DNA from: Streptomyces sp. Ru72
GTDB lineage: Bacteria; Actinomycetota; Actinomycetes; Streptomycetales; Streptomycetaceae
Reading direction: 5' to 3'
Length of the DNA stretch: 54,168 nucleotides
Assembly (NCBI RefSeq): GCF_002920635.1
Contig: NZ_PQSR01000047.1
Span: 1-54,168, forward strand
The notes under the pieces: model-generated
Databases searched by the model: none
What the model was told of the DNA's origin: nothing
Seen by the model: only the letters and a program-made list of their open reading frames with translations
Made by a program: the position numbers and the translations under genes
Shown: positions 1-8,194 of the stretch, one piece after another
Numbering within the stretch: the first letter of the stretch is position 1
Layout: each line of letters begins with the position of its first letter

Positions 1-32
1 CCTCGAGGTCCGTGGCGGGCACGCCCGGCAGG

Positions 33-629
33 CTACTTCGACGACGCCGGGCCGCGCATGAGGTGGGCCGCGCCCGCGCCCGCCGCGAACAGGGCCGCGA
101 CCGAGACACCGGTCGCCAGCCAGGTCGCGCCCAGCCACTGGGCGCCCAGGTAGCCGAGGGCCACGCTGTAGACGGCCCAGGCGACGCCCGCCAGGGCCGA
201 CCAGGGCAGGAACTCACGGGCGCGGCGGTGGGCGGCGCCCGCGCCGAGCGAGACCAGTGAGCGGCCCGCGGGCGCGAACCGGGCGACGACCACCAGCGCA
301 CCGCCGCCGCGCGCGAGTGCCGCACCGAGGCGTTCCTGTGCGAGCGTCAGGCGGCGGGAGCGGGCGATGGCGCGGTCCAGGCGCTCACCGCCGCGCCAGG
401 CCAGGCCGTACGCCACCAGGTCGCCGAGGACCGACGCCGTGGCCGCGCACAACGTGAGCCCGACGATGTCCGGTATCCGCGCGACGTCGGAACCGGCGGC
501 CGCCGCCGTGGCCGCGGTGATCACCAGCACGCCGCTCGGCAGCAGCGGCAGGAAGACGTCCAGCAGGACCGACACGGCCACCAGGGGGTAGATCCAGGGG
601 CCACCGGCCAGCGACCCCACGCTCTCCAT
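33..629 (-). CDS. DedA/VTT-family integral membrane protein
   Basis: Predicted membrane protein of 198 residues with about five hydrophobic segments. It resembles the DedA/SNARE-associated family, whose members are linked to lipid carrier translocation and membrane homeostasis. The N-terminal LPLLPSG and the later ARFAPAGRSLVSLGAG segment match the conserved re-entrant regions of that family. The ATG at 629 is preferred over the longer open frame because a GGGGAG ribosome site lies about 8 bases upstream and the upstream residues are basic and unlike a membrane protein. The family is clear; the substrate is not. Confidence 0.8.
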   Translation of the reverse strand: MESVGSLAGGPWIYPLVAVSVLLDVFLPLLPSGVLVITAATAAAAGSDVARIPDIVGLTLCAATASVLGDLVAYGLAWRGGERLDRAIARSRRLTLAQERLGAALARGGGALVVVARFAPAGRSLVSLGAGAAHRRAREFLPWSALAGVAWAVYSVALGYLGAQWLGATWLATGVSVAALFAAGAGAAHLMRGPASSK

Positions 630-841
630 CACCGGAACTCCCCGTACGACTCCCCAGCGGCAACCACGTGCCGCGATGTGGCGGGGGAGCGGCAGGAGCG
701 GCCTTCGACAGCCGTACAGCGTACGCCGCCGGTGTGACTGGCGGTGCGCAGGGGGCTGTTGAGACGGTCGTCGCCGGCGTACGGCGCGCCCGAAGCGGTC
801 GCCGCACATGCGGACCTGCCGTCCTCATGAACGGAACTCGA

Positions 842-1294
842 TCAGGCCGCGACGGGTTCCGACGCCCGCTTCTTCTCGTCGGTCGCCGACCTGGAAGCGA
901 ACAGTCGGTCGAGACCGAGCGCCCCAGAGCCGGTGAAGACCAACAGGAGGAAGGCCCAGCAGAACAGCACGGGCGGCTCGCCGCCGTTCTGGATCGGCCA
1001 CAGGGCGTTGGGCTGGTGTACGTCGAAGTACGCGTACGCCATCGAGCCGGACGCCATGAACGCGGCAGCACGGGTGCCGAGACCGACCAGGATCAGGGCG
1101 CCGGCGACCAGCTGGATCACCGCGGCGTACCAGAAGGGCCACGTCCCGGCCGGGACGGTGCCGCCTTTGGTGCCCGCCGCGCCGCCGAGTACGCCGAACA
1201 GCGAGGCGGCGCCGTGGCAGGCGAAGAGCAGGCCGACGACGATACGGAACAGTCCGAGGGCGTAGGGCTGCGCCTGGTTGAGGCGTGCGGTCAT
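842..1294 (-). CDS. DoxX family membrane protein
   Basis: Protein of 150 residues with four predicted membrane helices. LFRIVVGLLFACHGAASLFG near the N-terminus and the LILVGLGTRAAAF segment are typical of DoxX/DUF4870-like quinone-associated membrane proteins. The ATG is preceded by a good GAAGGAG ribosome site. Such genes in Streptomyces are often controlled by MarR or HxlR regulators; a palindrome lies about 80 bases upstream (separate entry). The precise substrate is unknown. Confidence 0.85.
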   Translation of the reverse strand: MTARLNQAQPYALGLFRIVVGLLFACHGAASLFGVLGGAAGTKGGTVPAGTWPFWYAAVIQLVAGALILVGLGTRAAAFMASGSMAYAYFDVHQPNALWPIQNGGEPPVLFCWAFLLLVFTGSGALGLDRLFASRSATDEKKRASEPVAA

Positions 1295-1368
1295 GTGGGG
1301 GGCTCCTTCGGTCGGGTCCGGTCCGCGAAGGGACCGGTTGGGGGACGGAAACCGAGTGAGCCCCCAGG

Positions 1369-1379
1369 TTAGGCCCTAA
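1369..1379. promoter_or_regulatory. Short palindrome upstream of doxX, possible operator
   Basis: TTAGGCCCTAA is an 11-base palindrome in the otherwise gene-free stretch 1295-1625. Read on the minus strand it follows TTGCAAGCACTGA, an AT-richer segment placed where a promoter for the DoxX gene would be. Nothing else was recognised in 1295-1625. The operator role is inferred only from symmetry and position. Confidence 0.3.
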
Positions 1380-1625
1380 TCAGTGCTTGCAACTTCAACT
1401 TCTGACCGATGGCCGATCGGTTTCGCATGCTGTCGCGATCGTGTCGCTCAACGCGCGGGGGCCAGCGCACTTTTGATGATGAGTCAGGTGTGGTCGCCGG
1501 TCGCCGGACCGCCGGGGCGCCCGCTCGGCGCGGCCGGGGGCGGGGCGGTGGCTCCGCGTTCCCGGCGCGCCGGCGGCCCGCCGGGCTCGGCGCCTGCAAG
1601 GCGGCTCGGTCGCCCGCGAAGCGGC

Positions 1626-2270
1626 TCAGCAGCTCGCGAGGTAGTTCTGCAGCGCGCTCTTCTCGGCGGAGTCGACGGAGAGGTCGTAGTAGTACTTCAC
1701 CTGCACCCAGGCGCGGACATAGGTGCAGACGTAGGACGACCGGGACGGGACCCAGGTGGCCGGATCCTGGTCGCCCTTGGCCTGGTTGACGTTGTCGGTG
1801 ACCGCGAGCAGCTGTGGACGGGTGATGTCGTTGGCGAAGGCCTGGCGCTGGGACGTCGTCCACCTGCTCGCGCCGGAGTCCCAGGCCTCGGCGAGCGGGA
1901 CCAGGTGGTCGATGTCGACGTCGGAGGCGGCGTACCAGGTCGCGCCGTCGTACGGGGAGTACCAGCTGCCGCTGGTGGCGGCGCAGGAGGAGTCGGTGAC
2001 GACGTTGGAGCCGTCGCGCTTGAGGATGTACTCGCGGGTGTTGCAGGTGCCGCTGATGGTGATCCAGGTCGGGAAGAGGTCGCGGCTGTAGCCGGTGCGG
2101 TTCTCGGTGGCCACCGTGAGCGAGGCGAGGTAGCTGCGGGCGGTGGTGGCGCTGACCGGGGTGGGGAGGGCGGCGGAGGCGGCCGGACCGTTGAAGAGTC
2201 CGGCAGAGGCTATGAGTCCGGTAAGAGCGGCGAGTATGCTGACGCGTCGACGCGCGTAGACCTTGGGCAT
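1626..2270 (-). CDS. Secreted HNH-family nuclease (DUF1524-like)
   Basis: Protein of 214 residues with a clear Sec signal peptide (residues 1 to about 33, cleavage after AASA). The mature part carries DVDIDHLVPLAEAW at 118-130, a histidine metal-finger motif, and DNVNQAKGDQDPATW at 159-173 supplying the conserved Asn and Lys. Four cysteines (76, 96, 182, 214) could form two disulfides, as expected for an exported enzyme. Homologues are extracellular nucleases of Streptomyces. It stands alone and is transcribed away from the riboswitch-controlled gene on its right. Confidence 0.88.
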   Translation of the reverse strand: MPKVYARRRVSILAALTGLIASAGLFNGPAASAALPTPVSATTARSYLASLTVATENRTGYSRDLFPTWITISGTCNTREYILKRDGSNVVTDSSCAATSGSWYSPYDGATWYAASDVDIDHLVPLAEAWDSGASRWTTSQRQAFANDITRPQLLAVTDNVNQAKGDQDPATWVPSRSSYVCTYVRAWVQVKYYYDLSVDSAEKSALQNYLASC

Positions 2271-2423
2271 GCCAACTTCCTTGTCGTGTGGGGACGTTCA
2301 GATGCGAGCCAGGGAATGCTCGCGGGGGCGCGTTGCCTCCAGGCGTGTGTTTGGTAAGAAACTAATGACGTGAACATGACACGACAAGGGGTGCGTCGGA
2401 ACCGGTCGTGTGACCGGCGCCCT

Positions 2424-2452
2424 TTGGTGTGGGTTGCGCCCTCCCGTACCAT
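2424..2452 (+). promoter_or_regulatory. Predicted sigma-HrdB-type promoter for the riboswitch transcript
   Basis: TTGGTG at 2424 and TACCAT at 2447 are separated by 17 bases. The predicted start, about 2459, falls immediately before the first conserved bases of the yybP-ykoY aptamer. This is a sequence match only. Confidence 0.45.
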
Positions 2453-2460
2453 GGCTGGCG

Positions 2461-2567
2461 CAGAAGGGGAGTAGCTCTTCGCCGGACCGTCGACACACTG
2501 CTCAGTTCCGCTGAGCCGGCGCCCGGAGGCGGACTCGATCAGGGTCGGCCAGCGAGACCTTCGGCAA
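2461..2567 (+). promoter_or_regulatory. yybP-ykoY manganese riboswitch
   Basis: The segment opens with AGAAGGGGAGTAGC and closes with CCAGCGAGACCTTCGG, the two conserved arms of the yybP-ykoY (Mn2+-sensing) aptamer. GTCGACACACTG lies between them, as in known members. About 110 bases separate it from the downstream GDT1-family gene. That stretch contains the self-pairing elements GCCGTACGGC and GCTGCCGTGCCG, which could form the expression platform. The pairing with a UPF0016/GDT1 transporter is the classic genomic context for this riboswitch and strongly supports the call. Confidence 0.85.
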
Positions 2568-2677
2568 GCAGTGCACGCCCGTGCCGTACGGCAGCGGGCG
2601 ATCCGTGTGCTGCCGTGCCGAGGTGTCGAAGCGTTCACAGCACTCTCGGTGGGGCGGCCCCGACCGATTGAGGAACC

Positions 2678-3259
2678 TTGATCAGCATCACCGTCCTGGC
2701 GCTCGTCTTCGGCGTCATCTTCCTGGCCGAGCTGCCGGACAAGACGGCTCTTGCCGGGCTCGTCCTCGGTACCCGGTACCGCGCCTCCTACGTCTTCGCC
2801 GGCGTCGCCGCCGCCTTCACGCTGCACGTGGTGCTCGCCGTCGCGGCGGGCAGTGCGCTGACCCTGCTGCCGCAGCGGCTCGTGCACGCACTGACGGGTG
2901 TGCTCTTCCTGGGCGGTGCCGCGATGCTGCTGCTGAAGAAGGGGGACGAGGACGAGGAGGTCCGCAGGCCGCAGGACCAGTCCTTCTGGAAGGTGGCCGG
3001 GACCGGCTTCATGCTCATCCTGGTCGCGGAGTTCGGCGACCTGACCCAGATCATGACGGCGAACCTGGCGGCCCGCTACGACGACCCGCTGTCCGTGGGC
3101 CTCGGCGCGGTGCTGGGGCTCTGGGCCGTCGCCGGACTCGGCATCGTGGGCGGCAAGGCGCTGATGAAGCGGGTGCCGCTGGGGCTGATCACGAAGATCG
3201 CGGCGCTGGTGATGCTGACGCTCGGGGCGTGGACCCTCTACGAGGCCGTGGCCGGGTGA
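2678..3259 (+). CDS. GDT1/TMEM165 (UPF0016) family manganese transporter
   Basis: Membrane protein of 193 residues with six predicted helices in two repeats. Each repeat carries the family signature acidic motif: ELPDKT at residues 18-23 (Pro in place of the usual Gly) and EFGDLT at 118-123. A charged cytoplasmic loop (KKGDEDEEVRR) separates the halves. The family exports or compartmentalises Mn2+ (and Ca2+ in eukaryotes). The TTG at 2678 is taken as start because TGAGGA lies just upstream and the helix begins at once. The upstream Mn2+ riboswitch makes a role in manganese efflux the best inference. Confidence 0.88.
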   Translation: MISITVLALVFGVIFLAELPDKTALAGLVLGTRYRASYVFAGVAAAFTLHVVLAVAAGSALTLLPQRLVHALTGVLFLGGAAMLLLKKGDEDEEVRRPQDQSFWKVAGTGFMLILVAEFGDLTQIMTANLAARYDDPLSVGLGAVLGLWAVAGLGIVGGKALMKRVPLGLITKIAALVMLTLGAWTLYEAVAG

Positions 3260-3457
3260 GGCCGGGGAGCCCGGCGGGGGCGGCCGGGCGGCGAACGGCT
3301 GGTGACGTCTTGGCCGGAGCCCTGGCGGGATCGCCCACGGTTTTGTACCGTGGAGGAACAAAGTGGCTCCCGCTCGCTTCCCCTGACCGGCGGGCGGGGC
3401 CGCCTTGTCCCGTGGGGCCCGCACGGACGGCCCCTCCGCCGTGTCTTGGAGCTGCCG

Positions 3458-4117
3458 ATGACGGCCACCACCGTGCTCACCGCCCGCGCCCTCCTGCTGG
3501 ACATGGACGGCACCCTCGTCAACTCCGACGCCGTCGTGGAGCGGATCTGGCGCCGCTGGGCCGCCGGCCACGGCCTGGACGGCGACGAGGTGATAAAGGT
3601 GGTGCACGGTCGGCAGGGCCACGCCTCGATGGCACTGCTGCTGCCCGACCGGCCCGTCGAGCAGAACCTGGCGGACAACGCCCGCATGCTCGCCGAGGAG
3701 ACATCGGACATGGACGGTGTCGTGGCGATCCCCGGGGCCCGGGAGTTCCTGGACGCGCTGCGAGGGCTGCCGCACGCGCTCGTGACCTCGGCCGACGTGC
3801 CCCTGTCGACCGCGCGGATGGCGGCGGCGGGTCTGGAACTGCCGCCGGTACGGATCACCGCCGAGTCGGTCGGTGCGAGCAAGCCCGACCCCGAGGGCTT
3901 CCTGAAGGGTGCCGCGGAACTGGGTGTGGCCCCGGAGGACTGCGTGGTCTTCGAGGACTCGGGCGCGGGCATCGCGGCGGGACGCGCCGCGGGGATGCGC
4001 GTGGTGGGGGTCGGCCCCCGCGCGGGGCTGCACGGACCCGACGCACTGGTGCGGGACCTGACCGGGGTGCGGATGGACACCGCCGGGGACGGCATGATAC
4101 GGCTCCACCTCGCCTGA
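3458..4117 (+). CDS. HAD superfamily phosphatase (sugar-phosphatase/phosphoglycolate-like)
   Basis: HAD hydrolase of 219 residues. Motif I is LDMDGT with D15 and D17, motif II has T110/S111, motif III is K142 in SKPDP, and motif IV is FEDSGAG with E166 and D167. The cap is of type C1, as in beta-phosphoglucomutase and sugar-phosphate phosphatases. The ATG at 3458 has GGAG 8 bases upstream; a longer frame back to 3302 encodes unrelated sequence. The final bases and stop codon are duplicated in tandem (17-base unit, 4108-4141), a small post-stop duplication. Substrate is not predictable. Confidence 0.87.
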   Translation: MTATTVLTARALLLDMDGTLVNSDAVVERIWRRWAAGHGLDGDEVIKVVHGRQGHASMALLLPDRPVEQNLADNARMLAEETSDMDGVVAIPGAREFLDALRGLPHALVTSADVPLSTARMAAAGLELPPVRITAESVGASKPDPEGFLKGAAELGVAPEDCVVFEDSGAGIAAGRAAGMRVVGVGPRAGLHGPDALVRDLTGVRMDTAGDGMIRLHLA

Positions 4118-4195
4118 CGGTCGGCCTCGCCTGACGGTCCGCTTACGCGCGGGAGGTCCGACAAGAGGGCGGGCCGCGCGGTGGAAGTCGGGGCT

Positions 4196-5155
4196 CTAAG
4201 GGCGCGTCGTCTCCGATTCCAGCCTTGCTCTCGTTGCCGCGCCGTACACTCCCGGCTCGTCCTGTGTGATGCCCCGGCCGATCTGGTAGTTGCGGACCGC
4301 GCTCTCCACCTGGGCGTCGTAGGTGCCGTTCGAGGGGCCCAGGTACAGGCCCAGTTGACGCAGGCGGAGCTGCAGTTCCCTGACCTCGGGGCCCTTGTCT
4401 CCGACGCGCAGGACCACAGCGCTCTGGCGGGGATGGGCCTGCGGGCTGTGAGACGCAGTCGCGGTGGCCGGCGCGGTCGTCGGAGTGCCGCTCGGGCTCG
4501 GCGACGTGGACGGCGTGGGGGACGGGCTCGACGGTGACGGCGACGGGCTCGCAGTCGGCGACGGCTTCCTGCTCGGCGGGGGCGCCGCCACGGACACCGC
4601 CTCGGCCGGTGCCGACGTGCCGGCCGGCGACGACGCCTCCGGCACGCCGGCCCGTATCTCCTGCGGCAGCGCACCGTCCCGCTTCGGAGGGTCGTAGGAG
4701 AACAGCCCGCTCGCGTAGCCTGCCGCCGCCACGACCGCGACCACGGCACCCCCGGTGGCCAGCAGCACGGTGCGCCGCAGGCGCCGGGGCCGCGGCTCGG
4801 CGCCCGTGGCCGCGGGTTCGGCCCGGTCCTCCACGTCGGGCACCGCCGGGAGAGCCGTCGTCACGTCAGGTGCGGCAGCCGACCGCACCCTCGCGTCCGC
4901 CTCGTCCGACACGGCGCCCAGCCGCACCGTCTCATCCGGCTCCTGCGGTACCGCCCCGAGTCGTACCGTCCCGGTCCCCAGCTCCACATACGGCCTGATG
5001 CGCAGCGGATCGAAGTCCTCCGCCGCTGCCGCCTCAGCCGTGCGCGCCTCGCGGAGTGCCTCGGCCGCCCGCCGGGTGCATCCGCACGACGGTGTGCCGT
5101 CCCCTCGCCGCGGTGCCGCGCACTCGGGACAGGCCTGTCCGTTCGGTCCGTTCAC
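4196..5155 (-). CDS. Membrane-anchored peptidoglycan-binding protein with N-terminal Cys-rich motif
   Basis: Protein of 319 residues. The N-terminus has CPEC and CGC (a possible zinc-binding cluster) followed by an acidic cytoplasmic part with repeated TVRLGAV segments. One transmembrane helix comes next (LLATGGAVVAVVAAAGY), then a long Ser/Pro/Thr linker and a C-terminal PG_binding_1 domain (VGDKGPEVRELQLRLRQLGL, NYQIGRGI). It probably links a cytoplasmic part to the wall. The GTG at 5155 follows a strong GGGGAGGGGG ribosome site, so the longer open frame to 5332 was rejected. The wall-binding domain is certain; the role is unknown. Confidence 0.82.
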   Translation of the reverse strand: MNGPNGQACPECAAPRRGDGTPSCGCTRRAAEALREARTAEAAAAEDFDPLRIRPYVELGTGTVRLGAVPQEPDETVRLGAVSDEADARVRSAAAPDVTTALPAVPDVEDRAEPAATGAEPRPRRLRRTVLLATGGAVVAVVAAAGYASGLFSYDPPKRDGALPQEIRAGVPEASSPAGTSAPAEAVSVAAPPPSRKPSPTASPSPSPSSPSPTPSTSPSPSGTPTTAPATATASHSPQAHPRQSAVVLRVGDKGPEVRELQLRLRQLGLYLGPSNGTYDAQVESAVRNYQIGRGITQDEPGVYGAATRARLESETTRP

Positions 5156-5343
5156 GCGTGGGCCCCCTCCCCGCCGAATTCCAGAGATTATGCAGATCTC
5201 CCTCACGGAATCTCCCGGCAGCCCCCGGAATTCCTCCCTCCCATCAGGACTCAACAGGCCATAACGGGTCACACCCACCACGATGAGAGTGCACGATGGA
5301 CGACAGCGCACGGAGGTCGTACGACCGTCCACGGGAGGCCTTC

Positions 5344-7479
5344 ATGACCGATGACACCCAGGGCAGGGCGGCGGGGGAAGGCGCGCGTCCCACGGAACCG
5401 GCCATACCCGGCACCGCCACCGGTGCGGGCACCGGCGGCTCCGTCGCCGCACGCCACGCGCCCGGCGGCGACGGCGTGCACGGCGGCGTCCTCGTGTCCA
5501 TCGGCGCACTGCTGCTCGGCATGCTGCTGGCCGCCCTCGACCAGACCATCGTCTCCACCGCGCTGCCCACCATCGTCAGCGACCTCGGCGGTCTGGAGCA
5601 TCTGTCCTGGGTGGTCACCGCCTATCTGCTCGCCTCCACCGCGGCCACGCCCCTGTGGGGCAAACTCGGCGACCAGTACGGGCGCAAGAAGCTGTTCCAG
5701 GCCGCGATCGTGCTCTTCCTGATCGGCTCCGCGCTGTGCGGCATGGCGCGCAACATGCCCGAGTTGATCGGCTTCCGCGCCTTGCAGGGCCTCGGCGGCG
5801 GCGGGCTCATCGTGCTGTCGATGGCCATCGTCGGCGACATCGTCCCGCCCCGGGAGCGGGGCCGCTACCAGGGCCTCTTCGGTGCGGTCTTCGGCGCGAC
5901 CAGCGTCCTCGGCCCGCTGCTCGGCGGCCTGTTCACCCAGCACCTCAGCTGGCGCTGGGTCTTCTACGTCAACCTGCCCGTCGGCGTGGTCGCCCTCGCC
6001 GTGATCGCCACGGCCCTGCGCATCCCACGGAAGGCCGAACGGCACGTCATCGACTACCTCGGCACCCTCCTCATCGCCTCCGTCGCCACCTGCCTGGTCC
6101 TCGTCGCCTCGCTCGGCGGCACCACCTGGGCCTGGGGCTCACCGCAGACGGCCGGCCTGGCCGCACTCGGCGCCGCGCTGCTCGTGGCGTTCCTCCTCGT
6201 CGAACGCCGCGCCGCCGAACCCGTCCTGCCGCTGAAGCTCTTCCGCGTCCGCACCTTCACGCTCTCCGCCGTCATCAGCTTCATCGTCGGCTTCGCGATG
6301 TTCGGCGCGATGACGTACCTGCCGACGTTCCTGCAGATCGTCCACGGCATCAGCCCCACCCTGTCCGGTGTGCACATGCTGCCGATGGTGGTAGGCATGC
6401 TGCTGTCCTCCACCGCCTCCGGCCAGATCGTCAGCCGCACCGGCCGCTGGAAGGTGTTCCCGATCGCGGGCACCGCCGTCACCACCATCGGCCTGCTCCT
6501 GCTGCACCGGCTCACCGAGCACAGCAGCACCGCCGAGATGAGCGGCTACTTCTTCGTCTTCGGCCTCGGCCTCGGTCTCGTCATGCAGGTGCTGGTGCTG
6601 ATCGTGCAGAACGCCGTCGCCTACGAGGACCTGGGCGTCGCCACCTCCGGCGCCACCTTCTTCCGCTCGATCGGCGCCTCGTTCGGCGTGGCCGTCTTCG
6701 GCACGATCTTCGCGGGCCGCCTCGCCGACAAGCTCGTGGCCGCGCTCGCCGGGCATTCGCTCCCGCCGGGCGTCACCCCGGCCGCCCTGAAGGCCGACCC
6801 GCGCGGTATCGCGGCCCTGCCGCCCACCGTCCGGCCCTCCGTGCTGCACGCGTTCTCCTCCTCCATCACCGACGTCTTCCTCTACGCAGCCCCGGTCGCC
6901 CTCCTCGGCTTCGTCCTGGCCTGGTACCTGCGCGAGGACAAGCTGCGCGGCTCGGTCACCGCACCGGACGTGTCGGAGACCCTGGCGAGCAACCCGGTGC
7001 ACCGCTCGTCGTACGAGGAGGCCAGTCGCGCGCTGTCCCTGCTCGGCTCCCGGGAGGGGCGCCGGCAGATCTACGAGAAGATCACCAGGCGGGCCGGGTA
7101 CGACCTGCTGCCCGCGACGAGCTGGCTGCTGCTGCGGATCAAGAAGTACGGCTGGGCGGAACCGGCGCTGCTCGCCGAGCGCAGCTCGGTCCCGCTGCCC
7201 GTCATCATCGCCGCCGCCCGCCAGGTGGAGGAGCGTCGCCTCGGGGCCCGCGAAGGGCTCGACCTGGTCCTGACCGCCCAGGGCCGCGAGGTCGCCGACC
7301 GCCTCGCAAAGGCGCGCGAGGAGTCCCTGGCCGAACTGCTCGGCGACTGGTGGGGCCCCGACCGCCCGACCGACCTGATCAAGCTGGTCCAGGAACTGAA
7401 CGCGGAACTGTGCGGCTCTGACGCGGAACGCCCGCACAACGGCTCGACGACGCCACGACAGCTCGGCCGGGCCGTCTAG
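5344..7479 (+). CDS. DHA2-family MFS drug efflux transporter with C-terminal winged-helix-like domain
   Basis: Protein of 711 residues. Residues about 50-530 are a 14-helix EmrB/QacA-type proton antiporter, with LAALDQTIVSTALPTI in helix 1, GKLGDQYGRKK (motif A) and LGPLLGGLF (motif C). Unusually, about 180 further residues follow. Residues 560-690 (YDLLPATSWLLLRIKKYG, LTAQGREVADRLAKAREE) look like a MarR-type winged helix. The family usually ends near 500-550 residues, so this is a transporter fused to a cytoplasmic regulator-like module. The ATG at 5344 has GGGAGG upstream. The substrate is unknown, probably drugs or dyes. Confidence 0.87.
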   Translation: MTDDTQGRAAGEGARPTEPAIPGTATGAGTGGSVAARHAPGGDGVHGGVLVSIGALLLGMLLAALDQTIVSTALPTIVSDLGGLEHLSWVVTAYLLASTAATPLWGKLGDQYGRKKLFQAAIVLFLIGSALCGMARNMPELIGFRALQGLGGGGLIVLSMAIVGDIVPPRERGRYQGLFGAVFGATSVLGPLLGGLFTQHLSWRWVFYVNLPVGVVALAVIATALRIPRKAERHVIDYLGTLLIASVATCLVLVASLGGTTWAWGSPQTAGLAALGAALLVAFLLVERRAAEPVLPLKLFRVRTFTLSAVISFIVGFAMFGAMTYLPTFLQIVHGISPTLSGVHMLPMVVGMLLSSTASGQIVSRTGRWKVFPIAGTAVTTIGLLLLHRLTEHSSTAEMSGYFFVFGLGLGLVMQVLVLIVQNAVAYEDLGVATSGATFFRSIGASFGVAVFGTIFAGRLADKLVAALAGHSLPPGVTPAALKADPRGIAALPPTVRPSVLHAFSSSITDVFLYAAPVALLGFVLAWYLREDKLRGSVTAPDVSETLASNPVHRSSYEEASRALSLLGSREGRRQIYEKITRRAGYDLLPATSWLLLRIKKYGWAEPALLAERSSVPLPVIIAAARQVEERRLGAREGLDLVLTAQGREVADRLAKAREESLAELLGDWWGPDRPTDLIKLVQELNAELCGSDAERPHNGSTTPRQLGRAV

Positions 7480-7489
7480 GGCCTGTTGC

Positions 7490-7966
7490 TCAGGTCAGCT
7501 GCTTGGCGAACCAGTGCTCGGCGTACTCGCTGTCGTTGTACGGCGCCGTCTCCTCGTATCCCAGGCGCGCGTACAGGGTGCGGGCCTCCACCAGATCGTT
7601 GCGGGTGTCGAGCACCATCCTTCCCCAAGTTCTCGACTTCGCTCGAACAGGGGAGACCCCTATGGCGCCCAGCGCGCGGGCCGCGTCCTCGGCAGCGGTC
7701 ACGAGGAGCGGGGCGCCGCCCTTGCCACGCACGTCCGGGTGCACGAAGACCCGTTTGAGTTCGGCCGTCGCCGGATCCATCAGCCGGACGCCCGCAGTGC
7801 CCGCCGGGCGGCCGTCGTGGCGTGCGACGAGCAGCACCCCGCCGGGCGGCGCCAGATAGTCGCCCCTGTCGGCGGCTATCTCGCGCTCCAGTTCGCCGGG
7901 GTCCGTGCGACGCCCCTCGTGCAGCAGGACCAGCGGTCGCTGACCTCCGTGTAGTACGCCCGCCAC
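7490..7966 (-). CDS. GNAT acetyltransferase, probably N-terminally frameshifted and carrying an inserted repeat
   Basis: The open frame covers the GNAT core: VLLVARHDGRPAGTAGV, then the acetyl-CoA-binding VFVHPDVRGKGGAPLL, and the C-terminal ARTLYARLGYEE. Two oddities are present. The natural N-terminus (MSWTLAPEPFDSPVAAALW...) lies in another frame, starting at 8019 or 8028, and joins this frame if one base was lost near 7930-7937. The helix after the acetyl-CoA loop is interrupted by a 33-base palindromic repeat at 7622-7654 that encodes VSPVRAKSRTWG in frame. The product is probably poorly active or dead unless the frameshift is a sequencing error. Substrate unknown. Confidence 0.6.
   Translation of the reverse strand: MAGVLHGGQRPLVLLHEGRRTDPGELEREIAADRGDYLAPPGGVLLVARHDGRPAGTAGVRLMDPATAELKRVFVHPDVRGKGGAPLLVTAAEDAARALGAIGVSPVRAKSRTWGRMVLDTRNDLVEARTLYARLGYEETAPYNDSEYAEHWFAKQLT
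7622..7654. repeat. Streptomyces-type palindromic coding repeat, copy A
   Basis: The motif CCCCAAG(T)TCTCGACTTCGCTCGAACAGGGG is a near-perfect inverted repeat. Related copies occur at 27410, 33688, 36789 and 39338. Here it is inserted in frame within the GNAT gene. Confidence 0.75.
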
Positions 7967-8034
7967 AGTGCGGCGGCGACCGGGGAGTCGAAGGGTTCGG
8001 GGGCGAGGGTCCAGCTCATGCGGGACATTCTCGG

Positions 8035-8087
8035 GAGGGCCCGGGAGGGACGCGCAAACGAATTACGCGCGCCCCTCCCGGGCTCTC
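8035..8087. repeat. Large inverted repeat in a divergent intergenic region
   Basis: Arms 8035-8055 and 8067-8087 (21 bases, 19 matching) flank the 11-base AT-richer loop AAACGAATTAC. It lies between the start of the GNAT gene (minus) and the gene at 8195 (plus), where no gene ends. A terminator is therefore not expected, and a regulatory or leader role is possible. Confidence 0.6.
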
Positions 8088-8194
8088 CGGCGGCACGGGG
8101 CCGGGCGGCTCGTTTGGGGGCGGCCGTCCGGGCAACCCGGGCGGGAGACGGCCCGCCGGGCCGTAAGACCTGAAGGCGACCCCGGAAGGCACCC

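Noticed and set aside
2581..4134. Long plus-strand open frame of over 500 codons across the GDT1 and HAD genes
   Set aside because: It is a high-GC shadow frame. The composition is Arg/Gly/Ala without motifs, and the true genes in other frames have complete family motifs and ribosome sites.
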